Shown in pieces: positions 35,801 to 44,076 of a stretch of 64,000 nt of DNA (its first letter is position 1; each line of letters opens with the position of its first letter). The position numbers were made by a program, and so were the translations under genes. The notes beneath the pieces are model-generated. The model had not been told where the DNA came from and ran no database searches. It saw only the letters and a list, made by a program, of their open reading frames with translations. This DNA comes from Lachnospiraceae bacterium (lineage in GTDB: Bacteria; Bacillota; Clostridia; Lachnospirales; Lachnospiraceae), in NCBI GenBank assembly GCA_024698715.1, contig JAILRA010000024.1, positions 62,001 to 126,000 of the forward strand, written 5' to 3'.

Positions 35801-36335
35801 TGAGAGTGACTGGTTCTACAATGCGGTTAAATACGTATTTGAAAACGGAATCATGGCGGGAGTTAATGGCGGAAAATCCTTCGATCCTCACGGAAAACTG
35901 ACCAGAGAGCAGTTTACGCAGGTTCTTTACGCATACGAAGGCAAGCCTGAATTGACAACGGAAAATGAATTTACCGATGTCGACCTTAACGCATGGTATG
36001 CCAAATCCGTAATCTGGGCTAAGGAAAAAGGCATTGTTGCAGGAAAACCCGACGGAACATTCGGTGTCGGACAAAACATTTCCAGACAGGATCTTGCGGT
36101 AATGCTTTACACATATTCGAGATACAAAGGATATGATCTGACGGCCAATGACGATGCACTGGACGGCTTTATCGACAAGGGCAAAGTTTCAAGTTATGCG
36201 AAAAATGCCATGAAATGGGCTGTAACCCAGGGCGTCATTTCAGGAAAAGGAAACGGCAAAGTCGATCCTTTGGGAAATGCAACCAGAGCAGAGTGCGCAA
36301 CCATGGTTATGAAACTGTTTGAAAAGAATAAATAA
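32823..36335 (+). CDS. SLH-anchored surface protein with acidic and 189-residue repeats
   Basis: A 1170-residue secreted protein. Signal peptide to about residue 32. Residues 37-141 are almost all Asp, Glu and Ser, including three 15-residue repeats. Residues 171-920 hold four copies of a 189/190-residue beta-rich unit (starting LNGHKF, with GENGELVVNGDM, LTVKGSYTQT, PYLYSRKDKVTVGGN, LTVNNSNVTL). A Listeria-Bacteroides repeat follows (SFNANGGTVTTKN...GWYTKKSGG...YAHW), then three SLH domains (about 985-1170, FDDVHESDWFYNAVKYVFENGIM, TDVDLNAWYAKSVIWAKEKGI, AKNAMKWAVTQGVISG) that bind wall polymers. It shares signal and SLH parts with the protein at 56420. Start has GGGAGG upstream. Confidence 0.9.
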   Translation: MNKKKIKTFRLMAVCMAAAMVLNNSGMTVLATGLDGIGDDSEEIVILTEEDEGESVDADETEDDQDDVNDEDSEDGEDSEDDADDEDSEDGEDSEDDADDEDSEDGEDSEDDADDEDDEDEIDEEEPEDGEEIEAPDEEEADVLNASGTLSLTSDKMYSNAQLNGYDFIKLNGHKLTVSDNFTSTAKIETGENGELVVNGDMTTASEVRCDGGKLTVKGSYTQTNSWLCSNSGGGAVINISKNLVFKDKGYPYLYSRKDKVTIGGNLVYDSTYSSTDNDAVWTIKGNITQDSTAGTLRFSNLILAGTSGQTISMQENSELGNLTVNNSNVTLGTPYLSNVTLQTDFAPKGTVNVKTYTINLNGHKFTTPKGLENTGKILLGENGELTVNGDMTSSSEVNCQSGILTVKGSYTQTGNWLYAYSGGAVINISKNLVFKDKGYPYLYSRKDKVTVGGNLVYDSTYGTTDNGTIWTIKGNITQDSTAGALRFSNLTLAGTSGQTISLQENSELGNLTVNNSNVTLGTPYLSNVTLQTDFAPKGTVNVKTYTINLNGHKFTTPKGLENTGKILLGENGELVVNGDMTSSAEVRCDSAKLTVKGSYTQTNSWIYSYSGEGAEINISKNFVFKKTGYPYLYSRKDKVTVGGNFVYDSTYSSTDNGTVWTIKGNITQESGTDTLKFSNLILAGTTEQTISLQEKSELGNLTVKNSNVTLATPYLNNVTLQTDFAPKGTVTVNTKNFKLNGHKFTTPKGLESKEGIELGQNGVLTVNGDMTASGEVRCDGGKLTVKGKYTQTASRLYVENGAATISISKDAVFKPSGYIHIVSDEVKATVNGNMTYAAGFNTTSNKAEWTVKGNFTQGEGSAFFTARILKLPTKGTAISLYDGKVDTLVLGYGKKNYTITPENCYNKLIATCTLSFNANGGTVTTKNKKVTTEQQYGELPVPTKDGSSFEGWYTKKSGGDLVTAETLVTAVDDFTVYAHWKTKPVMNFDDVHESDWFYNAVKYVFENGIMAGVNGGKSFDPHGKLTREQFTQVLYAYEGKPELTTENEFTDVDLNAWYAKSVIWAKEKGIVAGKPDGTFGVGQNISRQDLAVMLYTYSRYKGYDLTANDDALDGFIDKGKVSSYAKNAMKWAVTQGVISGKGNGKVDPLGNATRAECATMVMKLFEKNK
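33030..33164 (+). repeat. 45-bp tandem repeat coding for acidic linker
   Basis: Three copies of a 45-bp unit encoding a 15-residue Asp/Glu/Ser block (DEDSEDGEDSEDDAD). Copy differences are mainly in third codon positions. It is a likely site of slippage and length variation. Confidence 0.85.
33333..35580 (+). repeat. Four tandem 567/570-bp coding repeats
   Basis: Units begin at 33333, 33903, 34470 and 35040 (spacing 570, 567, 570). Units 1-3 are very similar at DNA level over long runs, while unit 4 has diverged. The pattern points to recent duplication within the gene. Confidence 0.85.
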
Positions 36336-36373
36336 ATTCAATTAAAAACAGATTTTAAATAATCAAAATCCAT

Positions 36374-36420
36374 ACTCCCTTAAGCGGACTGCAGTAAGAT
36401 CCCTTAAGGGAGTTTTTTTT
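36374..36420 (+). terminator. Terminator of the SLH gene
   Basis: A perfect 11-bp stem ACTCCCTTAAG (36374-36384) with CTTAAGGGAGT (36403-36413) and T8. Confidence 0.9.
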
Positions 36421-36501
36421 ATTCTCAAACTCCCCTTTTTGTTGAAAAAAAGCCTAAAAAGCGATAAAATATTCGTGTATGTATTTGCCACGGGGTGCAC
36501 T

Positions 36502-39354
36502 ATGAACATCGACGAAAGAAATAAACTGGAAACCAGTTTTCAATATATTCTTAAAATGAGACCTTCGCTCAACAAGCAGGCTCTCTTCTCGGATACAACG
36601 CAGGATTATGTTACGCCTGCGGAACCGCGTCTAAAAGAAAAAGTCACTATCAAATTCAGAACGGCCAGGAACAATGTCGATACGATTTATGTTGTTTCGA
36701 AAGACAAGTCTTACGAAATGGTTAAGACCGAGGCGGACAACCTTTTTGACTACTATTCCTGTGTCATTTCCATGGATGAAAAGATATTCGGATATTGTTT
36801 TCAGATAATCGCCGGAAAGGTGGTTTGCTTTTATAATTCACGCGGTATTTCCAAGGACGTACAGGAATACTACAATTTCCGCATTATTGCCGGATTCAGA
36901 ACACCCACATGGGCAAAGGGTGCCGTTATGTATCAGATATATGTGGACAGATTCTTTAACGGCGATCCGAGTAATGATGTGCTGACCAACGAATATACAT
37001 ATCTTGACGGTTACAGCGAACAGGTCACGGACTGGGGAAAATATCCCGCCCAGATGGGAGTAAGGGAATTTTACGGCGGAGATCTGCAGGGTGTTATCGA
37101 CAAGATGGATTATCTTGAAGATCTCGGAATCGACGTGATCTATTTCAATCCGCTTTTTGTCTCTCCTTCCAACCACAAATACGATATTCAGGATTATGAT
37201 CATATCGATCCCCATATCGGTAAGATTGTAGAGGACGAAGGCGAACTGCTCGAGAACGGTCAGAAAGAAAACCGTCTTGCGACAAGATATATCAACAGGG
37301 TCACAAACACAAAGAACCTTGAAGCCAGCGACGAGCTTTTTGCAAAAGTTGTAAAAGAAGCACATAAAAGAGGCATGAAAGTCATTCTTGACGGTGTGTT
37401 CAACCACTGCGGATCATTCAACAAATGGCTTGACAGGGAAAGAATATACGAAGAGCAGGAAGGCTACGAAAAAGGCGCATTCGTTTCAAACGAAAGTCCC
37501 TACAAGGATTATTTCAAGTTCCACAAAGAAGACTGCTGGCCTTACAATCCGAGTTATGACGGATGGTGGGGACATGATACACTGCCCAAACTCAATTATG
37601 AAGGCAGCAGGGATCTGACCGATTACATAATGAAAATAGGCAGAAAATGGGTATCCGCTCCTTACAATGCGGACGGATGGAGACTTGATGTGGCTGCGGA
37701 TCTCGGACATTCGCCCGAATTCAACCACAGATTCTGGAAAGAGTTCAGAAAATCCGTCAAACTGGCTAATCCCAATGCCATTATCATTGCCGAGCATTAC
37801 GGATATTCAAGAGACTGGCTCATGGGCGACGAATGGGATACCGTAATGAACTACGATGCATTCATGGAACCTGTCACATGGTTCTTAACCGGAATGCAGA
37901 AACACAGTGACGATTACAGAGAAGATCTGCTCGGAAATGCCGAGAGTTTCTGGGGAGCGATGACTCACCACGGAACCAATTTTACCAATTCTTCCCTTCA
38001 GGTTGCCATGAATGAGTTGAGCAACCACGATCATTCGCGTTTCCTTACGAGAACCAACAGGAAAGTGGGAAGGATGCACACTCTCGGTTCGCAGGCGGCA
38101 GAAGAAGGCGTCAACAAAGCCGTGTTCAGAGAAGCGGTCGTAATGCAGATGACCTGGCCCGGAGCACCGACTATTTATTACGGTGACGAAGCGGGTGTCT
38201 GCGGATTCACGGATCCCGACAACAGAAGAACATATCCTTGGGGACATGAAGACAGGGAACTCATTGAATTCCATAAGCAGATGATCCGTGTACATAAGCT
38301 TAATGCGGTCCTTCTTACGGGTTCTCTCATGAATCTCGGAGAAGATTACAATTTTGTTGCATACGGCAGATTCGACAAGGAAGAGCAGATAATAGTTCTC
38401 GTAAACAATAACGGCCACGAGATCGAAAAAGAGATCGCGGTATGGAGAATAGGAATTCCCGAGAGTGCGAAGATGCAGAGGATCGCATTTACGGGACGGG
38501 ACGGATTCTCATTCGATACTCCGATCTCCGCATCGGAAGGCGGAAAATTCAAAGTTACGCTTCCGGCGGAATCGGCAAGCGTATATAAAGCGATAATCAA
38601 CGAAAATGACCGAAAGAGAATAAGACTTGACGAAGAGGAGATCGTAAAAGAAGAAAAACCCGAAAAGAAACAGAATGCCGATGCCGACAAGGCAAAGCAG
38701 AACGAATCGGGCAAGAACAAACAGACTCCGGAATCCGACAAGAATAAAGCTTCTTCGGATAAAGACAAACAGAAAGCCGAGAGCGGCAAGAAAGCGGAAT
38801 CTGCTGATAAGGAAAAACAGGCTGCTGAGTCCGAAACAGGCAAGGCAAAGACAGAAAAAACCGCTGAGAGCAAGGCTAAGAGCGAAAAAGAAACAGCTGC
38901 TTCGAAAACTGAGAAGAATGCCGAAGCCGGCAGTAAATCCGAAAAGAAACCCGAAACGGAGAACAAACCGGATGAAGGTACCGAAGAGAAGGTCAGAAAC
39001 GAGAATGTCAGCAGTGCCAATGCCGTTATCGAAGAAAAAGAGAATCCGGCTGACGGCGTGACGGATAAAGACAAACCCGCCAAGGAAGGCGAGAACGCAG
39101 CCGAAAAACCGGAAAAGAAACCGGCCAAGAAAGAAGAAACATCATCCAAAGAATCGGAAGCAGGAAAATCCTCTTCCGAAAAACCTTCGGAAGACAAAGA
39201 GGAAAAAGATAAAGCGGATACATCTAAGAAAGATAGTTCCGCAGCACCTCAGGCACCTGCGAACAAGCCCGGAAAATCCGCGTGGGAAGTTGCAGAAGAA
39301 GTATGGGGCAAACCTGAAGACAACAAGAAGAGCTGGTTCCCGTTCTTTAAATGA
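36502..39354 (+). CDS. GH13 alpha-glucan hydrolase with long charged C-terminal tail
   Basis: A 950-residue enzyme with no signal peptide, so cytoplasmic. Residues 45-130 form a neopullulanase-type N-domain (CBM34-like). Residues 135-610 are the GH13 barrel: YQIYVDRF, DGVFNHCG (region I), DGWRLDVAADLG (nucleophile Asp396), IIAEHYG (acid/base Glu431), ELSNHDHSR (His509, Asp510). A beta domain follows to about 695. Family members cleave cyclodextrins, pullulan or maltodextrins. From about 700 to 925 comes a Lys/Glu/Ala/Ser-rich disordered tail, ending in a short hydrophobic motif (SAWEVAEEVWGKPEDNKKSW). The tail is not normal for the family. Start 36502 has GGGGTG upstream; an ATG at 36439 has no ribosome site. 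Confidence 0.88.
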   Translation: MNIDERNKLETSFQYILKMRPSLNKQALFSDTTQDYVTPAEPRLKEKVTIKFRTARNNVDTIYVVSKDKSYEMVKTEADNLFDYYSCVISMDEKIFGYCFQIIAGKVVCFYNSRGISKDVQEYYNFRIIAGFRTPTWAKGAVMYQIYVDRFFNGDPSNDVLTNEYTYLDGYSEQVTDWGKYPAQMGVREFYGGDLQGVIDKMDYLEDLGIDVIYFNPLFVSPSNHKYDIQDYDHIDPHIGKIVEDEGELLENGQKENRLATRYINRVTNTKNLEASDELFAKVVKEAHKRGMKVILDGVFNHCGSFNKWLDRERIYEEQEGYEKGAFVSNESPYKDYFKFHKEDCWPYNPSYDGWWGHDTLPKLNYEGSRDLTDYIMKIGRKWVSAPYNADGWRLDVAADLGHSPEFNHRFWKEFRKSVKLANPNAIIIAEHYGYSRDWLMGDEWDTVMNYDAFMEPVTWFLTGMQKHSDDYREDLLGNAESFWGAMTHHGTNFTNSSLQVAMNELSNHDHSRFLTRTNRKVGRMHTLGSQAAEEGVNKAVFREAVVMQMTWPGAPTIYYGDEAGVCGFTDPDNRRTYPWGHEDRELIEFHKQMIRVHKLNAVLLTGSLMNLGEDYNFVAYGRFDKEEQIIVLVNNNGHEIEKEIAVWRIGIPESAKMQRIAFTGRDGFSFDTPISASEGGKFKVTLPAESASVYKAIINENDRKRIRLDEEEIVKEEKPEKKQNADADKAKQNESGKNKQTPESDKNKASSDKDKQKAESGKKAESADKEKQAAESETGKAKTEKTAESKAKSEKETAASKTEKNAEAGSKSEKKPETENKPDEGTEEKVRNENVSSANAVIEEKENPADGVTDKDKPAKEGENAAEKPEKKPAKKEETSSKESEAGKSSSEKPSEDKEEKDKADTSKKDSSAAPQAPANKPGKSAWEVAEEVWGKPEDNKKSWFPFFK

Positions 39355-39377
39355 TCAGGTAAAGGCAAGGAGTAATC

Positions 39378-40460
39378 ATGATCACAAAACAGGTTATAAA
39401 AACTTGCATAGAAGATTTAAAGGAAGTTTCCAAAACGGATTTCTTCGTAGTGGATGCACAGGGACTTCTGATGGCGGCAACGAGCAAGGATATGCCCAAT
39501 ACCGCGCAGATGCTTGAACTCTTTACTTCGAAAGCGGACAGTCAGATGATCGGGGATATCGTTCTCTTTAAGATCAAGGATGACGAAGAACCGGTATTTG
39601 TTCTGGCGGTCAGGGGAAATCAGGCGGACAGTTATCTGTACGGAAAGATCTGTGTCAACGAGCTGACACATCTTCTGGAAGCCTACAGGGAACAGTTTGA
39701 CAGCACTATTTATTTTCAGAATCTTCTGCTCGACAATCTGCTTTCGGTGGATATATACAATCGTGCAAGAAAGCTGGGGATCGTACACAACAGCAAGAGG
39801 ATAGTATATGTTGCCGAAGTGACCAGGGAAAAATCGGTCGAAGCCATGCTGGCTTTAAAAAGCGCATTTGCCGAAGAAGGCGAATATGTTGTCAGCGTGG
39901 ACGACAAAAATATAATTCTTATCCATACAATGGGTGAGGATGAGGAACTTGACAATATAGAGGAACTCGCAAAATGCATTGAAGATATACTGAATACCGA
40001 GGTCATGATAAAGACCAGAGTGGCATACGGTGCACTTGAAGACGATCTGAGACTTCTTTCCCAGTCCTACAAGGAAGCCAAGATGGCATTGGATGTCGGA
40101 GCGATCTTCTATTCGGATAAGACCATAATGGCATACGATTCGCTCGGAATCGGAAGGCTTATCTATCAGCTTCCCGTCAATCTCTGTCAGATATTCGTAA
40201 AAGAGGTTTTCGGCGAAGAAATGCCCGAGGAAGTGGACGAAGAAGTTATCGGAACGGTAAATACCTTCCTTGACAATAATTTCAATGTTTCGGAAACAGC
40301 CAGACAGTTGTATATCCACAGAAACACTCTCGGCTACAGAATAGAAAAATTAAAACAGTCAACGGGGCTCGATGTAAGGGAATTTAACGATGCCCTGACT
40401 TTCAGAATAGCATTGATGGTAAACAATTACGTGAAATTCATGGAAGAGCGCGAAGAATAA
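39378..40460 (+). CDS. CdaR/PucR-type transcriptional regulator
   Basis: A 360-residue regulator with the C-terminal PucR helix-turn-helix (about 290-350, FLDNNFNVSETARQLYIHRNTLGYRIEKLKQSTGLDVREFNDALTFRIAL), the ending found in CdaR and PucR. The middle is the GGDEF-like regulatory region (RVAYGALEDDLRLLSQSYKEAKMALDVG). The N-terminus (VVDAQGLLMAATSKDM) looks like a small sugar- or acid-sensing domain. It starts 23 bases after the GH13 gene and probably controls it. Its stop lies 2 bases from the stop of nrdG on the other strand, without a visible terminator. Confidence 0.82.
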   Translation: MITKQVIKTCIEDLKEVSKTDFFVVDAQGLLMAATSKDMPNTAQMLELFTSKADSQMIGDIVLFKIKDDEEPVFVLAVRGNQADSYLYGKICVNELTHLLEAYREQFDSTIYFQNLLLDNLLSVDIYNRARKLGIVHNSKRIVYVAEVTREKSVEAMLALKSAFAEEGEYVVSVDDKNIILIHTMGEDEELDNIEELAKCIEDILNTEVMIKTRVAYGALEDDLRLLSQSYKEAKMALDVGAIFYSDKTIMAYDSLGIGRLIYQLPVNLCQIFVKEVFGEEMPEEVDEEVIGTVNTFLDNNFNVSETARQLYIHRNTLGYRIEKLKQSTGLDVREFNDALTFRIALMVNNYVKFMEEREE

Positions 40461-40462
40461 AC

Positions 40463-41194
40463 TTAAGCTATACCGCGAAGGTGTGTATTTACGCCAAGTG
40501 AATTGAGCATTTCGCAGAATTCCTTCAATTCTTCCGGTTTATAGGCCGAGAAACTGTTTGGATACAGGCTTTTGAATGAGTCATCCATCATATCTGCCAG
40601 GATCGTTTCCGACGAACGATAGGACTGAAGGTAATAATCGGAGCAGCCTTTTATCCATTCTGCGATCTGACGGAATTCTTTTTCGGAATGAAGTTCACGG
40701 CATACGGTTGTTCTGAACTCATACTTTATGCCCGAATTCATAAGAAGTCTTACGGATTCTTCGATCGGAGCAAGGTTCATTTGCTTAAGACCGCAGGCTC
40801 TTGAATAATCCTCACGCGAAGATTTGATATCCATTGCGACATAGTCCACAAGCGAATTGTCGATCAGGTTCTTAAGAACTTCGGGATTGGAACCGTTGGA
40901 ATCGAGTTTGACATTAAGCCCGAAATCCTTGATCTTTCGGATAAAATCGGCCAGATCGGCATTGACGGTAGGCTCGCCTCCTGTAATGGCTACTCCCTCA
41001 AGTCTGTTTTTACGGCTCTCGAGAAATTCCATGAATTCGTTTTCCGAGATTACGGGTTCCGTATCGGGACAGAGAACGAGTTCGCCGTTCTGACAAAAAG
41101 GACATCTGAAATTGCAATGTCCGGTAAAGACCGTGCATGCGAGATGCTCGGGATAATCGAGAAGAGTTGTTTTGCTGAGTCCGTGAATGATCAT
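40463..41194 (-). CDS. nrdG: Anaerobic ribonucleotide reductase activating protein (radical SAM)
   Basis: A 243-residue radical-SAM enzyme of the NrdG/PflA type. The Fe-S motif C-x3-C-x2-C is CNFRCPFC (preceded by TVFTGH), the SAM-binding strand is VAITGGEPTV, and DYVAMDIKSS follows. It matches the longer NrdG2-type activases that install the glycyl radical on the class III reductase NrdD, needed for DNA synthesis without oxygen. The nrdD gene is not in the window. The start at 41194 is chosen over 41248 because AAAGGTGG directly precedes it. Confidence 0.85.
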   Translation of the reverse strand: MIIHGLSKTTLLDYPEHLACTVFTGHCNFRCPFCQNGELVLCPDTEPVISENEFMEFLESRKNRLEGVAITGGEPTVNADLADFIRKIKDFGLNVKLDSNGSNPEVLKNLIDNSLVDYVAMDIKSSREDYSRACGLKQMNLAPIEESVRLLMNSGIKYEFRTTVCRELHSEKEFRQIAEWIKGCSDYYLQSYRSSETILADMMDDSFKSLYPNSFSAYKPEELKEFCEMLNSLGVNTHLRGIA

Positions 41195-41219
41195 TTTGGC
41201 CACCTTTAAAAATCTGTAT

Positions 41220-41266
41220 ATGGTATTTTGAAAGTAACTGTATACCATTTATAGTGTATTATATCA
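41220..41266 (-). promoter_or_regulatory. nrdG promoter with operator-like inverted repeat
   Basis: On the minus strand an extended -10, TGATATAAT, lies at 41258-41266. Just downstream, ATGGTAT (41220-41226) and ATACCAT (41242-41248) form a perfect 7-bp inverted repeat with 15 bases between. An NrdR box would be about 16 bp and differ; the identity of the binder is unknown. Confidence 0.55.
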
Positions 41267-41460
41267 CAGTTTTGATAAATCAAATAAATAAAAGAGAAAA
41301 TCTTTTACAATGAACAAGTGCAGTTTTGAAAATCCCGTCTGCACAGGATAGAAATGTTGTGTAACAGACAGATATTTCAATCGAACGGGAAATCGACTAT
41401 TATTTTGATAGTGTATATAACCCGGTGATCCGGGAAAATATAAAAAAGGGGAAAAGGGAT

Positions 41461-42039
41461 ATGGCAGATTTAAAAAAGCTGATGCTGGATGAGATCAGAA
41501 AAAATACTCACATCCAGTCTTCTTACATTGACGAAACGGAAGAACTGATCGATACGGGGCTTGAAAAAAATGATGACAACCTGACAGCGGTTGCTTTGGC
41601 GTACCTTGACGAGAAGGGATACAGAAGAAGAGTCGACAATCTGGAGATCGCAAAGCAGAAGATACTCGAGACTTCAGAGGGTTACGATACCATCATCGTA
41701 AAGAAGAACCGTATTGTAGAGACAAATATTTTCGAAAAGGCATCCGTAAACGAATTGAGGGATGCGCTTGAAGTCTGCCTTGTGAACACGGCGTCTTCGA
41801 TCCATACGAAGCTCGACAGACTTACCAACAAGCAGTATGAATACAAAGTGGAGTTTGTTGATTCCTTCAAGATTGAAAGTGACAGACCGAGACAGGGTCA
41901 TCTCGGAGCCGAAGAATTCGAAACACTGGAAGAAAAGATCAACAAATATGCACATGCGGGATGGGAACTCGACAAGATGCATACCGAACCTAAGGGCACG
42001 AGAGTGTTCCTGATTTTCAGAAGAGAAAAAATGTCATAG
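41461..42039 (+). CDS. DUF4177-like protein, unknown function
   Basis: A 192-residue protein. The C-terminal 60 residues match the DUF4177 pattern: YEYKVEFVDSFKIE, then LEEKINKYAHAGWELDKMHTEP and RVFLIFRREK. The N-terminal 120 residues are helical and charged (DLKKLMLDEIRKNTHIQSSYIDETEELIDTG; then NIFEKASVNELRDALEVC). No membrane helix. Start 41461 has an AAAAGGG site; the ATG-like start at 41425 is rejected. Function is unknown. It may share read-through with tadA across the hairpin at 42042. Confidence 0.65.
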   Translation: MADLKKLMLDEIRKNTHIQSSYIDETEELIDTGLEKNDDNLTAVALAYLDEKGYRRRVDNLEIAKQKILETSEGYDTIIVKKNRIVETNIFEKASVNELRDALEVCLVNTASSIHTKLDRLTNKQYEYKVEFVDSFKIESDRPRQGHLGAEEFETLEEKINKYAHAGWELDKMHTEPKGTRVFLIFRREKMS

Positions 42040-42041
42040 GA

Positions 42042-42074
42042 GACAGGGGCTGTTGCGACAGCCCTTGTCGTTTT
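42042..42074 (+). terminator. Terminator/attenuator upstream of tadA
   Basis: GACAGGGGCTGT (42042-42053) pairs with ACAGCCCTTGTC (42058-42069) with one wobble and a 4-base loop; GTTTT follows. It ends 7 bases before the tadA start. Confidence 0.75.
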
Positions 42075-42080
42075 GCAAAA

Positions 42081-42569
42081 ATGGATAAGAATTTAAACCA
42101 CGAAAAGTTTATGAGAAAGGCCATTGAGCAGGCAAGAAAGGGTGAGACGATAGGCGAAGTTCCCATCGGCTGCGTCATAGTCAGGGACGGAAAAATAATT
42201 GCCCGCGGGTATAACCGAAGGAAAAACGACAAGAATACCCTTTCGCATGCTGAGCTTACGGCCATTAATAAAGCCTGCAAAAAGACGGGGGACTGGAGAT
42301 TGGAAGACTGTGTTCTTTATGTGACACTCGAACCCTGTCAGATGTGTGCGGGAGCTATAGTTCAGGCGAGGATCCCACTTGTGGTAATAGGCTGCAAGAA
42401 CGAAAAGGCAGGCTGTGCCGGTTCCATTCTCAATCTTTTCAATGTGGAAAAATTCAATCATCAGGTGGAAACGATAGAAGGAGTATTGGAAGAAGAGTGT
42501 TCGACCATGCTCACGGAGTTTTTTAAGGGATTAAGACAGAGACTTAAGACGGAAAAGGAAAGTCAATGA
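42081..42569 (+). CDS. tadA: tRNA adenosine(34) deaminase
   Basis: A 162-residue zinc deaminase that converts A34 to inosine in tRNA-Arg(ACG). Zinc and catalytic residues: His56-Ala-Glu58 in LSHAELTAI, and P-C-x2-C with Cys86 and Cys89 (EPCQMCAGAIVQARI). The C-terminal part FNHQVETIEGVLEEECSTMLTEFFKGLRQ matches TadA rather than cytidine deaminases. The stop overlaps the start of the next gene (ATGA). The ribosome site is weak, probably because the preceding hairpin occupies the space. Confidence 0.94.
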   Translation: MDKNLNHEKFMRKAIEQARKGETIGEVPIGCVIVRDGKIIARGYNRRKNDKNTLSHAELTAINKACKKTGDWRLEDCVLYVTLEPCQMCAGAIVQARIPLVVIGCKNEKAGCAGSILNLFNVEKFNHQVETIEGVLEEECSTMLTEFFKGLRQRLKTEKESQ

Positions 42570-43978
42570 AACTGAATACCAAACTGGTAATTACATTCAT
42601 ATTGTTTATGGTGGTACCCCTGCTGCTTTTGGGCGCAAGTTACATGATCCTTCGTTACGGGTTCGGGTTTCTTATCATAGAGCGCGTATCCATAAACGGG
42701 AAGAACAGTTTTGTAATGTCTCAGGAATCACTGCTCTCCGTGATAATAGTTATTTTCTGCGTTGTAATCCTTACAGGTATTGCACTGAGCAACTGGCTCA
42801 TGTACAGCTTTATCAAGCCCATAAATCAGTTAAAGAAAGCTCTTCACAATATCGAAAACGGCGATTACGACACATCTCTTATCAAGCCCAAGCAGGCCGA
42901 ATTCGAAGGTTTGTTCAAAGACTTTGAATCCATGAGGATAAAGCTCAAGGAAAACCGTGACCGAAGAAACCTGGCGGAGAAACAGAACAGGGAACTGATC
43001 GCAAATATCACTCACGATCTGAAAACACCCATTACATCCATCAGGGGTTATGTCGAAGGCATCATGGACGGTGTGGCAGATACCGAAGAAAAAATGGATC
43101 GTTACATAAAGACCATTTACAATAAGGCCAATGCACTGAACGCCCTGATAAACGAACTTACCGGTTACTCAAAGATTGACGCAAGAGAGATCACCTACAA
43201 TTTTGTCCGACTTTCCGTGGATGAGTATTTCGGCGACTGTGCATCTGAAATGATCTTCGATCTTCAGGAACAGGGCGTAAAGTTCGTATATGACAACAGA
43301 GTCAAAAAGAGCATTGCGGTACTTGCGGATCCCGTGCAGCTTAGCAAGGTGATCCACAATATCATTTCAAACAGTGTCAAATACAAGAGTCCCGAGCATT
43401 CGGTCATCAGAATGCGAATTAAAGATATGGGCGAACATATTCAGGTTGATGTCAGGGACAACGGAATGGGAATTCCGAAACAGGATACCGAAAAGATCTT
43501 CGACAGATTTTTCCGTTCCGACGCATCGAGAAACTCCGACAAGGGCGGAAACGGCATCGGTCTTTCAATAGCCAAAAAGATCATTGAAGACCATGGCGGC
43601 AAGATCTGGGCAACGGTTGACGGCTCCGTCGGACTTACGATTCATTTTACGCTTCGTAAATACACGGATGAGATCAAATCCGACTACACCAAGGAACCGA
43701 CTCAGATCAACATAGATATCGAAAATATGGGTTACGAAGATGAAGACAGTCTGAACTTTGAAGAAGCTTCCGACAAACCTTCAAACGAAGAACCCGCTAA
43801 CAAAGAAGAAACTGCAGTTAACGACTACAAAAAAGAAACGGATCTTGAAAAAGAAAAAATAAAAGATTCGATCAAAAAAGGCGAATCCTCGGAAAAAGAA
43901 GACGCTGACAACAGCGAAGCAATACAGAATTATAACGAGGTCATCAATATCCTCGGAGATTTTGAGGATGAAGAGTGA
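42566..43978 (+). CDS. Sensor histidine kinase with acidic tail
   Basis: A 470-residue kinase. Two transmembrane helices (about 8-30 and 56-80) enclose a short extracellular loop; HAMP follows (SFIKPINQLKKALHNIENGDYD). HisKA has His150 in LIANITHDLKTPITSI, and the ATPase has N-box IISNSVKY, DNGMGIP and GGNGIGLSIAKKI. The last 95 residues are an acidic Glu/Lys/Asp-rich tail ending NYNEVINILGDFEDEE, not part of a known kinase domain. The gene overlaps tadA by 4 bases, and the partner regulator starts 98 bases later. Signal unknown; the type (small loop, HAMP) often senses envelope stress. Confidence 0.9.
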   Translation: MKLNTKLVITFILFMVVPLLLLGASYMILRYGFGFLIIERVSINGKNSFVMSQESLLSVIIVIFCVVILTGIALSNWLMYSFIKPINQLKKALHNIENGDYDTSLIKPKQAEFEGLFKDFESMRIKLKENRDRRNLAEKQNRELIANITHDLKTPITSIRGYVEGIMDGVADTEEKMDRYIKTIYNKANALNALINELTGYSKIDAREITYNFVRLSVDEYFGDCASEMIFDLQEQGVKFVYDNRVKKSIAVLADPVQLSKVIHNIISNSVKYKSPEHSVIRMRIKDMGEHIQVDVRDNGMGIPKQDTEKIFDRFFRSDASRNSDKGGNGIGLSIAKKIIEDHGGKIWATVDGSVGLTIHFTLRKYTDEIKSDYTKEPTQINIDIENMGYEDEDSLNFEEASDKPSNEEPANKEETAVNDYKKETDLEKEKIKDSIKKGESSEKEDADNSEAIQNYNEVINILGDFEDEE

Positions 43979-44076
43979 TCCGAAAAACTTCGGAAAAGAA
44001 AACCGCATGGGACCATCCTGCACATCGGGTTGGATATGAAAGCGGGAAGAACTATTAAAATAACGGGTGAATGCAC

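Noticed and set aside
38346..39197. Long minus-strand ORF of 283 codons opposite the GH13 tail
   Set aside because: It is the mirror of a Lys/Glu-rich coding tail; the translation is Ser/Leu/Phe-rich low complexity without a ribosome site.
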